DNA of 64,000 nt, taken from assembly GCA_027422505.1 (NCBI GenBank), contig JAPQWV010000005.1, positions 15,704,501 through 15,768,500 on the forward strand, written 5' to 3'. How positions within the stretch are numbered: the first letter of the stretch is position 1; every line of letters begins with the position of its first letter. Positions 20,041 through 31,835 of the stretch are shown one piece after another. Under the pieces are notes generated by a model. It was not told the DNA's origin and ran no database searches. It saw only the letters and a list, made by a program, of their open reading frames with translations. This stretch comes from Craterostigma plantagineum. Its lineage: Eukaryota > Streptophyta > Magnoliopsida > Lamiales > Linderniaceae. Both the position numbers and the translations under genes were made by a program.

Positions 20041-21640
20041 TTGAAAAGAGAATTTCGAAATATTATAATTTCGGAAACTTATGGCTTGTTTTTGGATAAA
20101 ATTCGAATTTTATGATGTGGTAGTGAGTTTCGAAATTTAAATAGGGTTTTTATGAGAATCTTGAAAGATTTTGGTGTGAATTAGGAGAATTTCGAAATTG
20201 GAGTATGGTTAGTATTTAAGAATGTCGAGATGATGATGAAATAGAATGTCGAAATTATTAGAAAGAATGATATAAGGATCTCGAAGTTGGTTTCGACATT
20301 TTATCTCGAAATTTCTAAGTAACTCAGAATAAAGACTTCGAAGTTGGTTTGGGGAATTTATATCGAAATGTTGAGGGAACTCAAATATAGATTTCGAAAT
20401 TTTTATTAAGATGTCGAGATGAGTTATTAAGAATGTCGAAGTGTTTAAATGAAGTTGATGTCGAGATTTCTAGGATAGATCTCGAGATTTTATTATTAAG
20501 AATAACTAATATATAAAGAATAAAATATTAACATTTGGTAAATGTCTTTCTCACTAAATTTATTACACGATTAAGAATGAGATTAGTCCAAACAATGGAA
20601 ACTAAAGTGAAAGTAGAAAGCAACTTAAAGTTAAGGTGATAATAATAATTAAAAGCTTGAAGACAACAATATAGAAAGAAAGAATTTGTTAGATGAACTT
20701 TCGTAGAACAAGTTTTGAAGGAGGCAAAGAACTCAAATCGTATCTATAACGCAACTTGGAAATTGGTAAGGGTTCTTGCTATAATCTTTATATTTCTAAT
20801 TAGGTTTTGGTTTATCTAAAGGTTATTAAGCATATAAATCACGTAAGCTTATGTTCTTTAGGGTGTAGATTTTTTAAAAGGATGAACACCATTTAGAGTT
20901 AGATGAAATTTATTTGTTCATGATAAATCATGTTTTGATCGAAAGATTTTGAGAGTTTAGGAAGAAATAGTGTTTATGATTTCGAAATATTAGGGTTTGT
21001 TTAATGTCGAAATTTAAATAGTACTTTTATAAGAATCTCGAAAGCTTTTTGGTAACAATTAGGAAAATGTCGAAATGATGATTGAAATGAGATCTCGAGG
21101 TGAAGTTGTAAAGTTGTTTGATTGTTTCGAAATTTTATAAATGTCGAAGAGGATACTGAAGAAGGGTTCGAAATTTTTATGTGGATGTCGAGATGGTTGT
21201 GATGTGTTTTGAAATTTATAAGATCTCGACATGAGTCTTGTGTAGTTGAGGATCTCGAATAAATTTCGAAAAGATTATATGTGGTGTCGAGTTTTATGAA
21301 TTGTGAAAGAGATCTCGAGATAGGTCATGGATCTCGATAAGGTTATAAAGTGGGGAACTTCGAATGGAAAATATGAAATAAGGGTTAAGAATCTCGAGGT
21401 GTATATCGAAATGCTTAGGTGAAGTTATCTCGACATTGTTATAAATTTTGAAGATGAATCTCGAAGAAGATTTCGAGATGCTATAAGGATGTCGAAATGT
21501 TAGTGTGAGGAGGATGTCGAAGTGAATAGGTGAAGTAGTTTCGAAATTTTTATGAATGTTGAAAAGAAGATCTCGAAGATAATGTCGAGATCTATGTTGA
21601 ATTTTATTTCGAGATTTCATTTCATTCAAATTCCGAAGCT
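20041..21640. repeat. Dense TCGA motif array in the left half of LTR G
   Basis: Variants of TTTCGAAAT, ATGTCGAGAT and ATCTCGAAG recur through 1.6 kb of otherwise AT-rich DNA. A hand count gives about 44 TCGA tetramers; with about 30% GC, only four or five are expected by chance. Spacing is irregular, mostly 15-40 bases. The right half of the LTR (31836-33051) has far fewer. No frame fits it. Confidence 0.8.
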
Positions 21641-21649
21641 TTATAATAT

Positions 21650-21654
21650 ACTAT
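21650..21654. repeat. Target site duplication ACTAT of element H (left copy)
   Basis: ACTAT precedes the 5' LTR here and follows the 3' LTR at 31831-31835. It shows that H inserted as one unit into LTR G. Confidence 0.93.
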
Positions 21655-21862
21655 TGTAATATCCGTGAAATAATGGATTATTTTTATGTTCGAAATTTAT
21701 GAAGTTAAATTACGGTTAAAATGAACTCTTCGAAAGTGAGCCGGAAATAATATTTAGGCCGAGAGTTAAATAAAATAATATGGGTCGAAAATATTAGAAG
21801 AGCCCAATAGGTAATAGGAACTAAAAATATTATGGGCTAAAAAGGGAATTAAGGCCCAAAAT

Positions 21863-21870
21863 TTATAAAT
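21863..21870 (+). promoter_or_regulatory. TATA box in the 5' LTR of H
   Basis: TATAAATA, about 210 bp into the LTR, conserved in the 3' LTR at 29320-29327. It is the best candidate core promoter for the element transcript; the start site itself is not visible. Confidence 0.6.
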
Positions 21871-23805
21871 AGATGAGAAGTAAAAAAGGGTCCAAGTTAA
21901 TTATTTAAAAAAATTCCCAAATAAAATATAAGGATGAGATTGATTAAGGACAAAGGAAAGACACATCACACCTTGTACTTATTAAGTAAAATACACATAT
22001 TTAATTTTTAATGGAATCAACATCAATAATTGAATGAACAAAAGTTTAAAAGGAGGTTGTGGAGATGGTAATACACGTTGGAATGTTGCCATCACCTAAC
22101 CACTTGACAAATTAAAACCCTCATTGGTGGATGGGATGAAAGTAACATGTGAGAAGGCAACAAAGAAAATAAATATTTTACTTCATGATATGGAAAGTGA
22201 CGTTGAAGCCATACATCTACATAATGATTAGCTTAAAATAATATCTTTGTGGTCAAAGAGGAAAAACGATATATAGATGCAAAGGAAAACAAAACTCATG
22301 TTCGAACTTCAAGAAAACAACGAAATGAACAAAGAAGGATTTGGGCAAATTCTATTCGATCTCTCAATTTAGGAAGTTGTTCGAACTAAGATAAGGTGGT
22401 AAGGACTTCATTTGATGTGTAATTTTCCTATTAACATATGTATCTAACATATTACATGGTTTATTGTTATAGCCGAAGTAGAGCACAGTGAGGGGTGCAC
22501 GAAACTAAGGAGTAGTAGAGTTCGGCTACTTCAACACCATTAACAACTAGTTAATATAGCTTGGAAGTAAGGTAGGTGAAGATCACCTACATGCGTAAAC
22601 CAAATTAGGGTCGAGATCTTACGTTTTGCATGTTCTCTTTCGAATTTATACGTATTTATGTGCTAAACGTGAAATTCTTGCATGACTTTTGTGATAATGC
22701 TTACATGCTAAAATTCGACCATCTTAATACCTTAATCTTTATGAAGATTAGGTCCATGAAACATAGAAAGAGTTTTAGAAGAGTTGTGATTAAGAGTAGA
22801 ACAACATTTGTGGAAGATTAGTGTTTTCTAGGGTTTTCTTTATCCATTTGGTCCAAGAGGTTCGAAAATTCATATCTCATAATCTAGAATTCAGATTAAA
22901 AATCCCTTTGGCCAGAGTCAGAATGTGCAAGTTCTTTATCTATGGTTAAAATGTCAGGTCCATCGGACATCGTTTACCCCGTGATAGTTGAGAAATACTA
23001 AACTGTCGCAAAACAGCCGTAAAAATAGTTTTTTTTTTTAAATTCGAGGACTAGACTGAATATTTTTAAAAAAACTGAGGGCTGAGAATGTAAAATCCGA
23101 ACAGGGAATGTTTTAAAGAAATATAAAGCTTTTGGGGCAGATTTGAAATTCGGAATAAATAATTGGGGCCCTTTGTGTAATTTTCAAAATTTGGGGACTA
23201 GATCGAAAGTTTTAAAATCTGGGGCTGAGAATGTAAAATCCAAACATGGGAGATTTTTAAAGAAAGATAAAGATTTCGGGGCAGATCTGAATTTTTAAAG
23301 ATTTGGGACAGATCTGATATTTAGGAAAATTTTCGGGTCCTATAAAGTAAATTATGAGATTTTGTGGTTTTAAATGCAAAAAAAAAAAAACTTTAGTGTT
23401 ATTTGGAAAATTGGATGTTAGAATTTTAAAATATATTAAATTAGGGATCAATTGTGAAATTAGGGTTTTAAGGTGAAAAGTTAAATTTCAGGAAATCTTA
23501 GTGAAATTTCGGGGAGAGTTAGGTGATTAAGATTTCGGGCCGATTAAATCGGAACGTGGGCTTCGGGCCCAAAATTATTTGGTGTATGATAGTTTTTGAT
23601 CGGGCCGAGATTATATCTCGAACCGATATGTTGTTATTTAATATGTGGTATTTCATATGTTACATTTTACTTGCATGTCATTTGCATACATGTAGTACGA
23701 GGGGAGTTATAACCGTGTGGGGTCACGGTAACATTTTATAGTGTCGGTGAGTGAGGTAAAGTGATCGATGATGTTTGTTAGGCTATGATTCGATGAAGCG
23801 CTCGC

Positions 23806-23917
23806 GGTTGAGACCGAGATGGGGCCGCATGTCATTATTTCAGGTGCGGTTGAGACCGAGATGGGGCCGTTACCACTTGCCATTGTTATAGTTATGGTTG
23901 AGACCGAGATGGGGCCG
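23806..23917 (+). repeat. Three 22-bp direct repeats in the H LTR
   Basis: GGTTGAGACCGAGATGGGG plus CCG occurs at 23806, 23848 and 23896, and again in the 3' LTR from 31229, where the second copy has GACACC instead of GAGACC. Spacing is 42 and 48 bases. Confidence 0.85.
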
Positions 23918-24409
23918 TACTATCATGGCATTATATGACATTTATGTGGGAATTCCGAGTCTAGCCTAGGTCCCTGTTTATGAGTTGAGAGTTGAAGTAG
24001 GAACGAGCTTATGCTCGAGAAATGTCGAGCGTGCATTTGTGAGGTGTCGGGTTTGGAATGTGAGAGCATTTGCATTCATGCATAATTTCATCTACTGGGC
24101 AAAAGCTCAGGGTTTACGTGTGTAGGTAAGGCGGCTGATGGCGGTGACTCCACGAACTTTTGAGGGCGGCGCAGTACATGGGACGCGACCTGTAGAATGA
24201 ATTAATGTTTTGTGTTTTTAAGTTTGGGCTTGGACCTCTTGGGTTTCGGCCCAATGAATAAAAATATGTTTTGAGTTTGGACTTATGAATTTAAACCTTG
24301 AACTTATTTGTATTATTATATTTTGAAAATCTTAACTAAATGGGTTTTCCGCTGCTTACGCTGCGAAAATCCGCCAAAATACATATCTAGGAAGTCGGGT
24401 TGTTACAGT

Positions 24410-24421
24410 TGGTATCAGAGC
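24410..24421 (+). other. Primer binding site of element H
   Basis: TGGTATCAGAGC, two bases past the 5' LTR end, complementary to initiator tRNA-Met, as is usual for plant chromoviruses. Confidence 0.92.
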
Positions 24422-24567
24422 ATTAGGTTATAGATTCTGTAGACTGTCCATGTACTGCCGCTCAAAAGCCGGGAGAACCAGCCGCGCTTGTAAGTTTTTA
24501 CGCTTTTATGTGATTGTTATTGATTTGATTTATGTGTTTATTTATTTATTGTAGAAGTAAGTTGAAA

Positions 24568-25701
24568 ATGGTGAGAACACGTAGAGAAGTGGGCGAGTCG
24601 AGTCGTAGGGCAGGATCTAAATCTCCACCAGAGGAGGACCGCTCTACCATCCATCGATTGACTGAACTTATTCAGCAACAATCGAATCAAATCCATGATC
24701 TGATCAATCACCGGAGCTCATCTGAGCACCGTCCATCTCCACAGCCCGACCGTGTGGAGATTATTGGGGATCGTTTCCGCAAACTTAATCCTCCGATCTT
24801 TTCCGAGGTCACGAACCCCGCTGAAGCCGAGGATTGGATCGGCACTATTGAAGACCTCTTCATATACAGCCGTGTACCGAACGAGGAGAAGACGTTATGT
24901 GCCGTTTCCCTACTTCGGGGGAATGCACGTGTCTGGTGGAACACCGTCAAGGTGTTGGAGGACCCAGTTACTATGACTTGGGAACGCTTCAGGGAGCTCT
25001 TCTACGACAAGTACTTCACTGCTCACGACCAGGAGCAGAGAATGTATGAGTTCATGAACCTGAAGCAGGGGAGTATGTCGGTGCCCGAGTACATCCGCAA
25101 ATTCGATGAGTTATCTCGCTTTGCTCCTCACCTCGTAGCCACCAATGCTCTGAAGGTGACGCGTTTTCTTCGGGGGCTGAAACCAGAGTTTTATCGGGAT
25201 CTAAGCGTGGCGGGAGTACGCCAGTTAGAGTTTCGACATGCGACGGAACGGGCATTGATTGCGGAGCAGGCGGAGGGAGTTGTGAGGGAGGCCCAGGAGT
25301 CTAGTAGGAAGAGGGAAGCATCACAAGGAGGCGGAAGTTCCAAACGGCCATTCTTTGGAAGGGGTCCAAATAACAGGGGCAACCGAACCAACCAACAGAA
25401 CTGGCGTCCGATGTTCAACCAAGGAGCTAATACGAGGCCACCAAATCCAGCACCACGATGCCCAGAGTGTGGAAGAAATCATGTCGGAGTCTGTTTCGGA
25501 CAACGACCGGTGCATTGCTACCAATGCGGGCAGCTCGGACATTATGCTCGAGACTGTCCCAGAACTCAGCAGCTACTTCCGCACCACAGAACCAGCCACA
25601 GAATCCAGTCCGACCACCGCCAGTGCCAGCTCGTGTCTTCGCACTTACGAACGAGGAAGCAGAGGCCTTACCGCCGGTGCCAGCTCGTGTCTTCACATTG
25701 A
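24568..25701 (+). CDS. Chromovirus gag (element H)
   Basis: Gag forms the particle and binds the RNA. I chose the ATG at 24568 ([14 protein letters not shown]) over the frame's first ATG at 24532, because M's gag starts at the matching MRRGRRENG. The retrotransposon gag domain includes the [15 protein letters not shown] and [15 protein letters not shown] segments, [23 protein letters not shown] and [10 protein letters not shown]. An Arg/Asn/Gly-rich linker is followed by a zinc knuckle [14 protein letters not shown] (CX2CX4HX4C). The frame runs out of phase with pol after CPRTQ (about 25565); the last 40 codons to 25701 are in the wrong frame. In the related M gag this junction is in one frame. 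Confidence 0.9.
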   Translation: MVRTRREVGESSRRAGSKSPPEEDRSTIHRLTELIQQQSNQIHDLINHRSSSEHRPSPQPDRVEIIGDRFRKLNPPIFSEVTNPAEAEDWIGTIEDLFIYSRVPNEEKTLCAVSLLRGNARVWWNTVKVLEDPVTMTWERFRELFYDKYFTAHDQEQRMYEFMNLKQGSMSVPEYIRKFDELSRFAPHLVATNALKVTRFLRGLKPEFYRDLSVAGVRQLEFRHATERALIAEQAEGVVREAQESSRKREASQGGGSSKRPFFGRGPNNRGNRTNQQNWRPMFNQGANTRPPNPAPRCPECGRNHVGVCFGQRPVHCYQCGQLGHYARDCPRTQQLLPHHRTSHRIQSDHRQCQLVSSHLRTRKQRPYRRCQLVSSH

Positions 25702-28700
25702 CGAACGAGGAGGCAGAGGCCAACCCGAACGTGGTCACGGGTATGCTGAATATCTTTCACGTACCTTCAACAATTTTATTTGACTCTGGAGCCACACACT
25801 CGTTTGTGTCGGCTAATTTCGTGGCTAGAGCGGGAATACATCCCACTCGTTCTATGTGTAACTTCGTGGTGTCTTTACCCCATGGAGATCCGACACGGGC
25901 GAATCTAGTTGTAGAAGATTGTCCTGTTAGAATTGAGGGAAGAGATTTGAATGTAGATCTGATCGTAATTCCGATGAATGATTATGATGTCATTTTCGGG
26001 ATGGATTGGCTTTCCAAATATGGAGCTATTATCGACTGCTCGAAGAAAGTAGTCAAATTTTGCTTGCTCGAGGGAGAGGAATTTGAATTTTCGAAAAAGG
26101 CGAATGGTAATCTAATTCCTCGTATATCTGCTCTGAAGGCTCAGCGACTCGTAAATTCCGACTGCGAAGCTTTCTTCCTCTTTGCGGTGAAAGCCGAAGA
26201 ATCCTCTCAACCGAAGCTTGAAGATGTCCCGGTAGTAAATGAATATCCCGACGTGTTCCCCGACGACCTTCCAGGACTACCTCCTAATCGAGAAATCGAA
26301 TTCTCCATCGATCCCATGCCTGGAGCTGCTCCGATCTCTAAAGCTCCGTATCGACTAGCACCGAATGAATTACGAGAGCTTAAGGAGCAACTTGATGAAC
26401 TATTACAGAAGGGCTTCATTCAACCTAGCTTCTCACCATGGGGAGCCCCGGTATTGTTCGTGCGAAAGAAAGACGGATCAATGCGACTTTGTATCGATTA
26501 TCGTGAACTTAACAAAATCACGATAAAGAACAAATACCCGTTACCGAGGATCGATGATCTATTCGATCAGATACAAGGGGCTACAGTATTCTCGAAGATT
26601 GATTTGCGTTCTGGCTATCATCAGTTAAAGGTTCGTGAGGCTGATATTCCTAAAACGGCGTTCAGCACGAGATACGGTCATTACGAATTTTTAGTCATGC
26701 CTTTTGGGCTAACGAATGCTCCAGCAGCCTTCATGGATCTGATGAACCGGGTCTTCAAGGAATTTATGGACCAATTCGTAATCGTCTTTATTGATGATAT
26801 CCTAATCTACTCAAAGACGAGAGAAGAACATGAGAAACATCTGAGGATGGTCCTTCAAATTCTTCGAGAAAAGCAGTTATTCGCCAAGTTTAAAAAGTGC
26901 GAATTCTGGTTGGAACAAGTGGTTTTCTTGGGGCACATCATTTCCGGAAACGGACTTTCGGTGGATCCCATCAAGATAGAAGCAGTAAATAATTGGCCAC
27001 GACCAACCACTCCCACGGAGATCAGGAGCTTTCTCGGGCTTGCTGGATACTATCGAAAGTTTATTAAGGACTTCTCTAGCATTGCCTCGACACTCACAAA
27101 TCTGACGAAGAAGAATGTTCCATTCAAGTGGACGGAAGCGTGCGAACAAAGCTTCCAGGAGTTGAAGAAACGATTGACAACGGCTCCTGTTCTTACGATT
27201 CCCTCTGGTACTGAAGGATTTTCGATGTACAGTGATGCCTCGAAGAATGGCTTGGGATGCGTGTTGATGCAGAACGGGAAAGTAATCGCTTATGCCTCCC
27301 GACAGCTGAAACCATACGAGAAGAATTACCCCACGCATGATTTGGAACTTGCAGCCGTGGTGTTTGCCCTGAAAATCTGGCGACACTATTTATACGGAGA
27401 ACGATGCGAAATCTTTACCGATCATAAGAGCCTAAAGTACTTCTTCACGCAGAAGGAGTTAAACATGAGGCAAAGACGATGGCTCGAGTTGGTGAAAGAT
27501 TACGACTGCGTCATTAACTATCACCCAGGAAAGGCGAACGTAGTGGCAGATGCTCTGAGCCGTAAATCGGTGAATACGGAATTGTGCCAACTCGAAATTG
27601 AAGTGATCAACTTCGGGGAGATCAAGACGAGACTGGCAGCGTTAACCTTGAAACCGACGTTGTTGGACCGAATTCTCGAGGCACAAAAAGAGGACGAATT
27701 ATATCTGAAGATCCGAACGGAACAATACGAAGGTGTTCAATCGGAGGTCGAATTTCGAGACGACGGAAGCTTACGGTTCTGGGGTCGTTTATATGTGCCA
27801 CCCAATGAAGAAATCCGACGAACCATAATGACGGAGTCGCATACGACGATCTATTCGATGCATCCCGGTGCAACAAGAATGTATCGAGACTTGCAAAGAA
27901 ATTACTGGTGGCCGGGAATGAAGAAAGATGTGGCCGCTTTCGTGCAACGATGCTTGACATGCCAGCAAATCAAGGCAGAACATCAGAGACCGGCGGGAAT
28001 GTTGCAGCCCTTGATGATTCCTGAGTGGAAGTGGGACCACATCACGATGGATTTCGTTGTGGGATTACCGAAGATGATGAAGGGCCACGATGCAATCTGG
28101 GTGATCGTGGAAAGATTGACGAAATTGGCCCATTTCCTGCCAATTAATCAAACATACTCCATGGAGAAGTTTGCCGAGCTGTACATACAGGAAATTGTTA
28201 GGCTCCATGGAATTCCAATTTCGATTGTCTCGGATCGGGATTCGAGATTTCTGTCTCAATTCTGGGTGAGTTTACAAAAAGCCATGGGAACCAAGTTGTC
28301 CTTCAGCACGGCTTATCACCCGCAGACGGACGGGCAATCGGAGAGAACAATTCAGACGCTCGAAGATATGTTGCGAGCATGCGTTCTAGATTTCCGAGGG
28401 AGTTGGAGCAAGTACCTTCCGCTGATTGAATTTTCATACAACAACAGCTATCAAGCCACAATCGGGATGGCGCCGTACGAAGCCTTGTACGGACGCAAAT
28501 GTCGGTCCCCAGTTCACTGGGATGAAATAGGCAAGAAGGCGTTGTTAGGTCCCGAGATGGTGCGCGAAATGACCGAAGCTGTTGAAAAGATTCGGGAGAG
28601 GATGCAAACAGCCCAGACTCGTCAGAAAAGTTACGCTGATAAGAGACGGAGGCCGTTGGAGTTTGAAGAAGGCGACCAGGTCTTTTTAAAGATATCGCCA

Positions 28701-28835
28701 ATGAAAGGTGTGAAGCGTTCTGGGAAGAAAGGGAAACTTAGTCCGAGATATATCGGACCATTCCCAATCTTGAAAAGCGTTGGAGAGGTGGCGTATCAAC
28801 TCGAACTTCCTACATCGCTCGCTCTAGGTCCATGA
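25563..28835 (+). CDS. Chromovirus pol polyprotein (element H)
   Basis: Pol makes and integrates the cDNA. The frame is open from 25458, but sequence before about 25563 is gag read out of phase. Counting from 25458, the protease active site [11 protein letters not shown] has Asp109; RT shows [11 protein letters not shown] and [10 protein letters not shown] with Asp446 and Asp447; RNase H begins at YSDASK with Asp593; the integrase zinc region has His802 and CLTCQQIK; the integrase triad is Asp865, Asp926 and Glu962. A tandem duplication of [17 protein letters not shown] lies near 25625-25725. The stop at 28833 falls at the chromodomain junction and is probably caused by a 1-base shift. Confidence 0.92.
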   Translation, partial: NSAATSAPQNQPQNPVRPPPVPARVFALTNEEAEALPPVPARVFTLTNEEAEANPNVVTGMLNIFHVPSTILFDSGATHSFVSANFVARAGIHPTRSMCNFVVSLPHGDPTRANLVVEDCPVRIEGRDLNVDLIVIPMNDYDVIFGMDWLSKYGAIIDCSKKVVKFCLLEGEEFEFSKKANGNLIPRISALKAQRLVNSDCEAFFLFAVKAEESSQPKLEDVPVVNEYPDVFPDDLPGLPPNREIEFSIDPMPGAAPISKAPYRLAPNELRELKEQLDELLQKGFIQPSFSPWGAPVLFVRKKDGSMRLCIDYRELNKITIKNKYPLPRIDDLFDQIQGATVFSKIDLRSGYHQLKVREADIPKTAFSTRYGHYEFLVMPFGLTNAPAAFMDLMNRVFKEFMDQFVIVFIDDILIYSKTREEHEKHLRMVLQILREKQLFAKFKKCEFWLEQVVFLGHIISGNGLSVDPIKIEAVNNWPRPTTPTEIRSFLGLAGYYRKFIKDFSSIASTLTNLTKKNVPFKWTEACEQSFQELKKRLTTAPVLTIPSGTEGFSMYSDASKNGLGCVLMQNGKVIAYASRQLKPYEKNYPTHDLELAAVVFALKIWRHYLYGERCEIFTDHKSLKYFFTQKELNMRQRRWLELVKDYDCVINYHPGKANVVADALSRKSVNTELCQLEIEVINFGEIKTRLAALTLKPTLLDRILEAQKEDELYLKIRTEQYEGVQSEVEFRDDGSLRFWGRLYVPPNEEIRRTIMTESHTTIYSMHPGATRMYRDLQRNYWWPGMKKDVAAFVQRCLTCQQIKAEHQRPAGMLQPLMIPEWKWDHITMDFVVGLPKMMKGHDAIWVIVERLTKLAHFLPINQTYSMEKFAELYIQEIVRLHGIPISIVSDRDSRFLSQFWVSLQKAMGTKLSFSTAYHPQTDGQSERTIQTLEDMLRACVLDFRGSWSKYLPLIEFSYNNSYQATIGMAPYEALYGRKCRSPVHWDEIGKKALLGPEMVREMTEAVEKIRERMQTAQTRQKSYADKRRRPLEFEEGDQVFLKISPMKGVKRSGKKGKLSPRYIGPFPILKSVGEVAYQLELPTSLALGP

Positions 28836-29100
28836 TGTCTTTCATGTATCCATGTTACGGAAGTACATTCCGGATCCGAGCCATGTGGTGCAGGGCAAGT
28901 TGCTATATCAACATTTGAAGCCGGACTTGAGCTACGAAGAAAAGCCGGTGGAAATCTTGATGTATGAGGTGAAACGCCTTCGGAATAAAAACATTCCTCT
29001 CGTGAAGGTCTTGTGGCGTAACCAAGTACTGGAAGAAGCCACTTGGGAAAGAGAAGACGAGATGAGAGAAAGATATCCCGAGTTATTTTCCGTACTGTAA
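28836..29100 (+). CDS. C-terminal chromodomain of element H pol, out of frame
   Basis: The frame from 28852 reads MLRKYIPDPSHVV, then HLKPDLSYEEKPVEILM, then VKVLWRNQVLEEATWEREDEM and ends at a TAA at 29098. The VKVLWRNQxxEEATWE segment is the chromodomain signature that targets plant chromoviruses to particular chromatin. It is separated from the integrase frame by one stop and a shift near 28830, so it would not be made as part of pol unless the shift is bypassed. VHDVFHVS, the usual joining segment, is readable in the chromodomain frame. Confidence 0.85.
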
Positions 29101-29121
29101 TTTCGGGGACGAAATTCATGT

Positions 29122-29134
29122 AAGGGGGGAAGAA
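29122..29134 (+). other. Polypurine tract of element H
   Basis: AAGGGGGGAAGAA immediately before the 3' LTR start TGTAATATCC at 29135. It follows GACGAAATTCATG, common at this position in chromoviruses. Confidence 0.9.
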
Positions 29135-31830
29135 TGTAATATCCGTGAAATAATGGATTATTTTTATGTTCGAAATTTATGAAGTTAAATTACGGATAAA
29201 ATGAACTCTTCGAAAGTGAGCCGGAAATAATATTTATGGGTCGAAAATATTAGAAGAGCCCAATAGGTAATAGGAACTAAAAATATTATGGGCTAAAAAG
29301 GGAATTAAGGCCCAAAATTTATAAATAGATGAGAAGTAAAAAAGGGTCCAAGTTAATTATTTAAAAAAATGCCCAAATAAAATATAAGGATGAGATTGAT
29401 TAAGGACAAAGGAAAGACACATCACACCTTGTACTTATTAAGTAAAATACACATATTTAATTTTTAATGGAATCAACATCAATAATTGAATGCACATAAG
29501 TTTAAAAGGAGGTTGTGGAGATGGTAATACACGTTGGAATGTTGTCATCACCTAACCACTTGACAAATTAAAACCCTCATTGGTGGATGGGATGAAAGTA
29601 ACATGTGAGAAGGCAACAAAGAAAATAAATATTTTACTTCATGGTATGGAAAGTGACGTTGAAGCCATACATCTACATAATGATTAGCTTAAAATAATAT
29701 CTTAGTGGTCAAAGAGGAAAAACGATATATAGATGCAAAGGAAAACAAAACTCATGTTCGAACTTCAAGAAAACAACGAAATGAACAAAGAAGGATTTGG
29801 GCAAATTCTATTCGATCTCTCAATTTAGGAAGCTGTTCGAACTAAGATAAGGTGGTAAGGACTTCATTTGATGTGTAATTTTCCTATTAACTTATGTATC
29901 TAACATATTACATGGTTTATTGTTATAGCCGAAGTAGAGCACAGTGAGGGGAGCACGAAACTAAGGAGTAGTAGAGTTCGGCTACTTCAACACCATTAAC
30001 AACTAGTTAATATAGCTTGGAAGTAAGGTAGGTGAAGATCACCTACATGCGTAAACCAAATTAGGGTCGAGATCTTACGTTTTGCATGTTCTCTTTCGAA
30101 TTTATACGTATTTATGTGCTAAACGTGAAATTCTTGCATGACTTTTGTGATAATGCTTACATGCTAAAATTCGACCATCTTAATACCTTAATCTTTATGA
30201 AGATTAGGTCCATGAAACATAGAAAGAGTTTTAGAAGAGTTATGATTAAGAGTAGAACAACATTTGTGGAAGATTAGTGTTTTCTAGGGTTTTCTTTATC
30301 CATTTCGTCCAAGAGGTTCGAAAATTCATATCTCATAATCTAGAATTCAGATAAAAAATCCCTTTGGTCAGAGTCAGAATGTGCAAGTTCTTTATCTATG
30401 GTTAAAATTTCAGGTCCATCGGACATCGTTTACCCCGTGATCGTTGAGAAATACTAAACTGTCGCAAAACAGCCGTAAAAATAGTTTTTAAAAAAACTGA
30501 GGGCTGAGAATGTAAAATCCGAACAGGGAATGTTTTAAAGAAATATAAAGCTTTTGGGGCAGATTTGAAATTCGGAATAAATAATTGGGGCCCTTTGTGT
30601 AATTTTCAAAATTTGGGGACTAGATCGAAAGTTTTAAAATCTGGGGCTGAGAATGTAAAATCCAAACATGGGAGATTTTTAAAGAAAGATAAAGATTTCG
30701 GGGCAGATCTGAAATTTTTAAAGATTTGGGACAGATCTGATATTTAGGAAAATTTTCGGGTCCTATAAAGTAAATTATGAGATTTTGTGGTTTTAAATGC
30801 AAAAAAAAAAGAACTTTAGTGTTATTTGGAAAATTGGATGTTAGAATTTTAAAATATATTAAATTAGGGATCAATTGTGAAATTAGGGTTTTAAGGTGAC
30901 AAGTTAAATTTCAGGAAATCTTAGTGAAATTTCGGGGAGAGTTAGGTGATTAAGATTTCGGGCCGATTAAATCGGAACGTGGGCTTCGGGCCCAAAATTA
31001 TTTGGTGTATGATAGTTTTTGATCGGGCCGAGATTATATCTCGAACCGATATGTTGTTATTTAATATGTGGTATTTCATATGTTACATTTTACTTGCATG
31101 TCATTTGCATACATGTAGTACGAGGGGAGTTATAACCGTGTGGGGTCACGGTAACATTTTATAGTGTCGGTGAGTGAGGTAAAGTGATCGATGATGATTG
31201 TTAGGCTATGATTCGATGAAGCGCTCGCGGTTGAGACCGAGATGGGGCCGCATGTCATTATTTCAGGTGCGGTTGACACCGAGATGGGGCCGTTACCACT
31301 TGCCATTGTTATAGTTATGGTTGAGACCGAGATGGGGCCGTACTATCATGGCATTATATGACATTTATGTGGGAATTCCGAGTCTAGCCTAGGTCCCTGT
31401 TTATGAGTTGAGAGTTGAAGTAGGAACGAGCTTATGCTCGAGAAATGTCGAGCGTGCATTTGTGAGGTGTCGGGTTTGGAATGTGAGAGCATTTGCATTC
31501 ATGCATAATTACATCTACTGGGCAAAAGCTCAGGGTTTACGTGTGTAGGTAAAGCGGCTGATGGCGGTGACTCCACGAACTTTTGAGGGCGGCGCAGTAC
31601 ATGGGACGCGACCTGTAGAATGAATTTATGTTTTGTGTTTTTAAGTTTGGGCTTGGACCTCTTGGGTTTCGGCCCAATGAATAAAAATATGTTTTGAGTT
31701 TGGACTTATGAATTTAAACCTTGAACTTATTTGTATTATTATATTTTAAAAATCTTAACTAAATGGGTTTTCCGCTGCTTACGCTGCGAAAATCCGCCAA
31801 AATACATATCTAGGAAGTCGGGTTGTTACA
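29135..31830 (+). repeat. 3' LTR of element H
   Basis: 2,696 bp, same ends as the 5' LTR. It lacks about 26 bp near 29230 and a short tract near 30486 present in the 5' copy. The ACTAT target duplication follows. Confidence 0.94.
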
Positions 31831-31835
31831 ACTAT

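Larger units (their letters stand above)
21655..24407 (+). repeat. 5' LTR of element H
   Basis: 2,753 bp, TGTAATATCC to GGGTTGTTACA. A TATA box (TATAAATA) lies at 21863-21870, so U3 is short, about 200 bp, and the transcribed part of the LTR is long. Three copies of a 22-bp repeat GGTTGAGACCGAGATGGGG lie at 23806-23917. The frame at 22630-22821, repeated in the 3' LTR, is too short and unsupported to call a gene. Confidence 0.94.
21655..31830 (+). mobile_element. Chromovirus (Tekay-like Ty3/gypsy) element H, nearly intact
   Basis: The 10,176-bp element has two LTRs, tRNA-Met primer site, gag, pol in the order protease, RT, RNase H, integrase, a C-terminal chromodomain, a polypurine tract, and the ACTAT target duplication. 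The two LTRs differ by about 25 substitutions by eye (about 1%) and by two deletions in the 3' copy, at about 29230 (26 bp) and 30486. It is one of the youngest insertions in the window. Two frame lesions (gag/pol linker and before the chromodomain) suggest it is no longer autonomous. Confidence 0.95.

Noticed and set aside
22630..22821. 63-codon frame in the H LTR, repeated at 30086-30277
   Set aside because: Kept in both LTRs only because the LTRs are about 99% alike; short and AT-rich.
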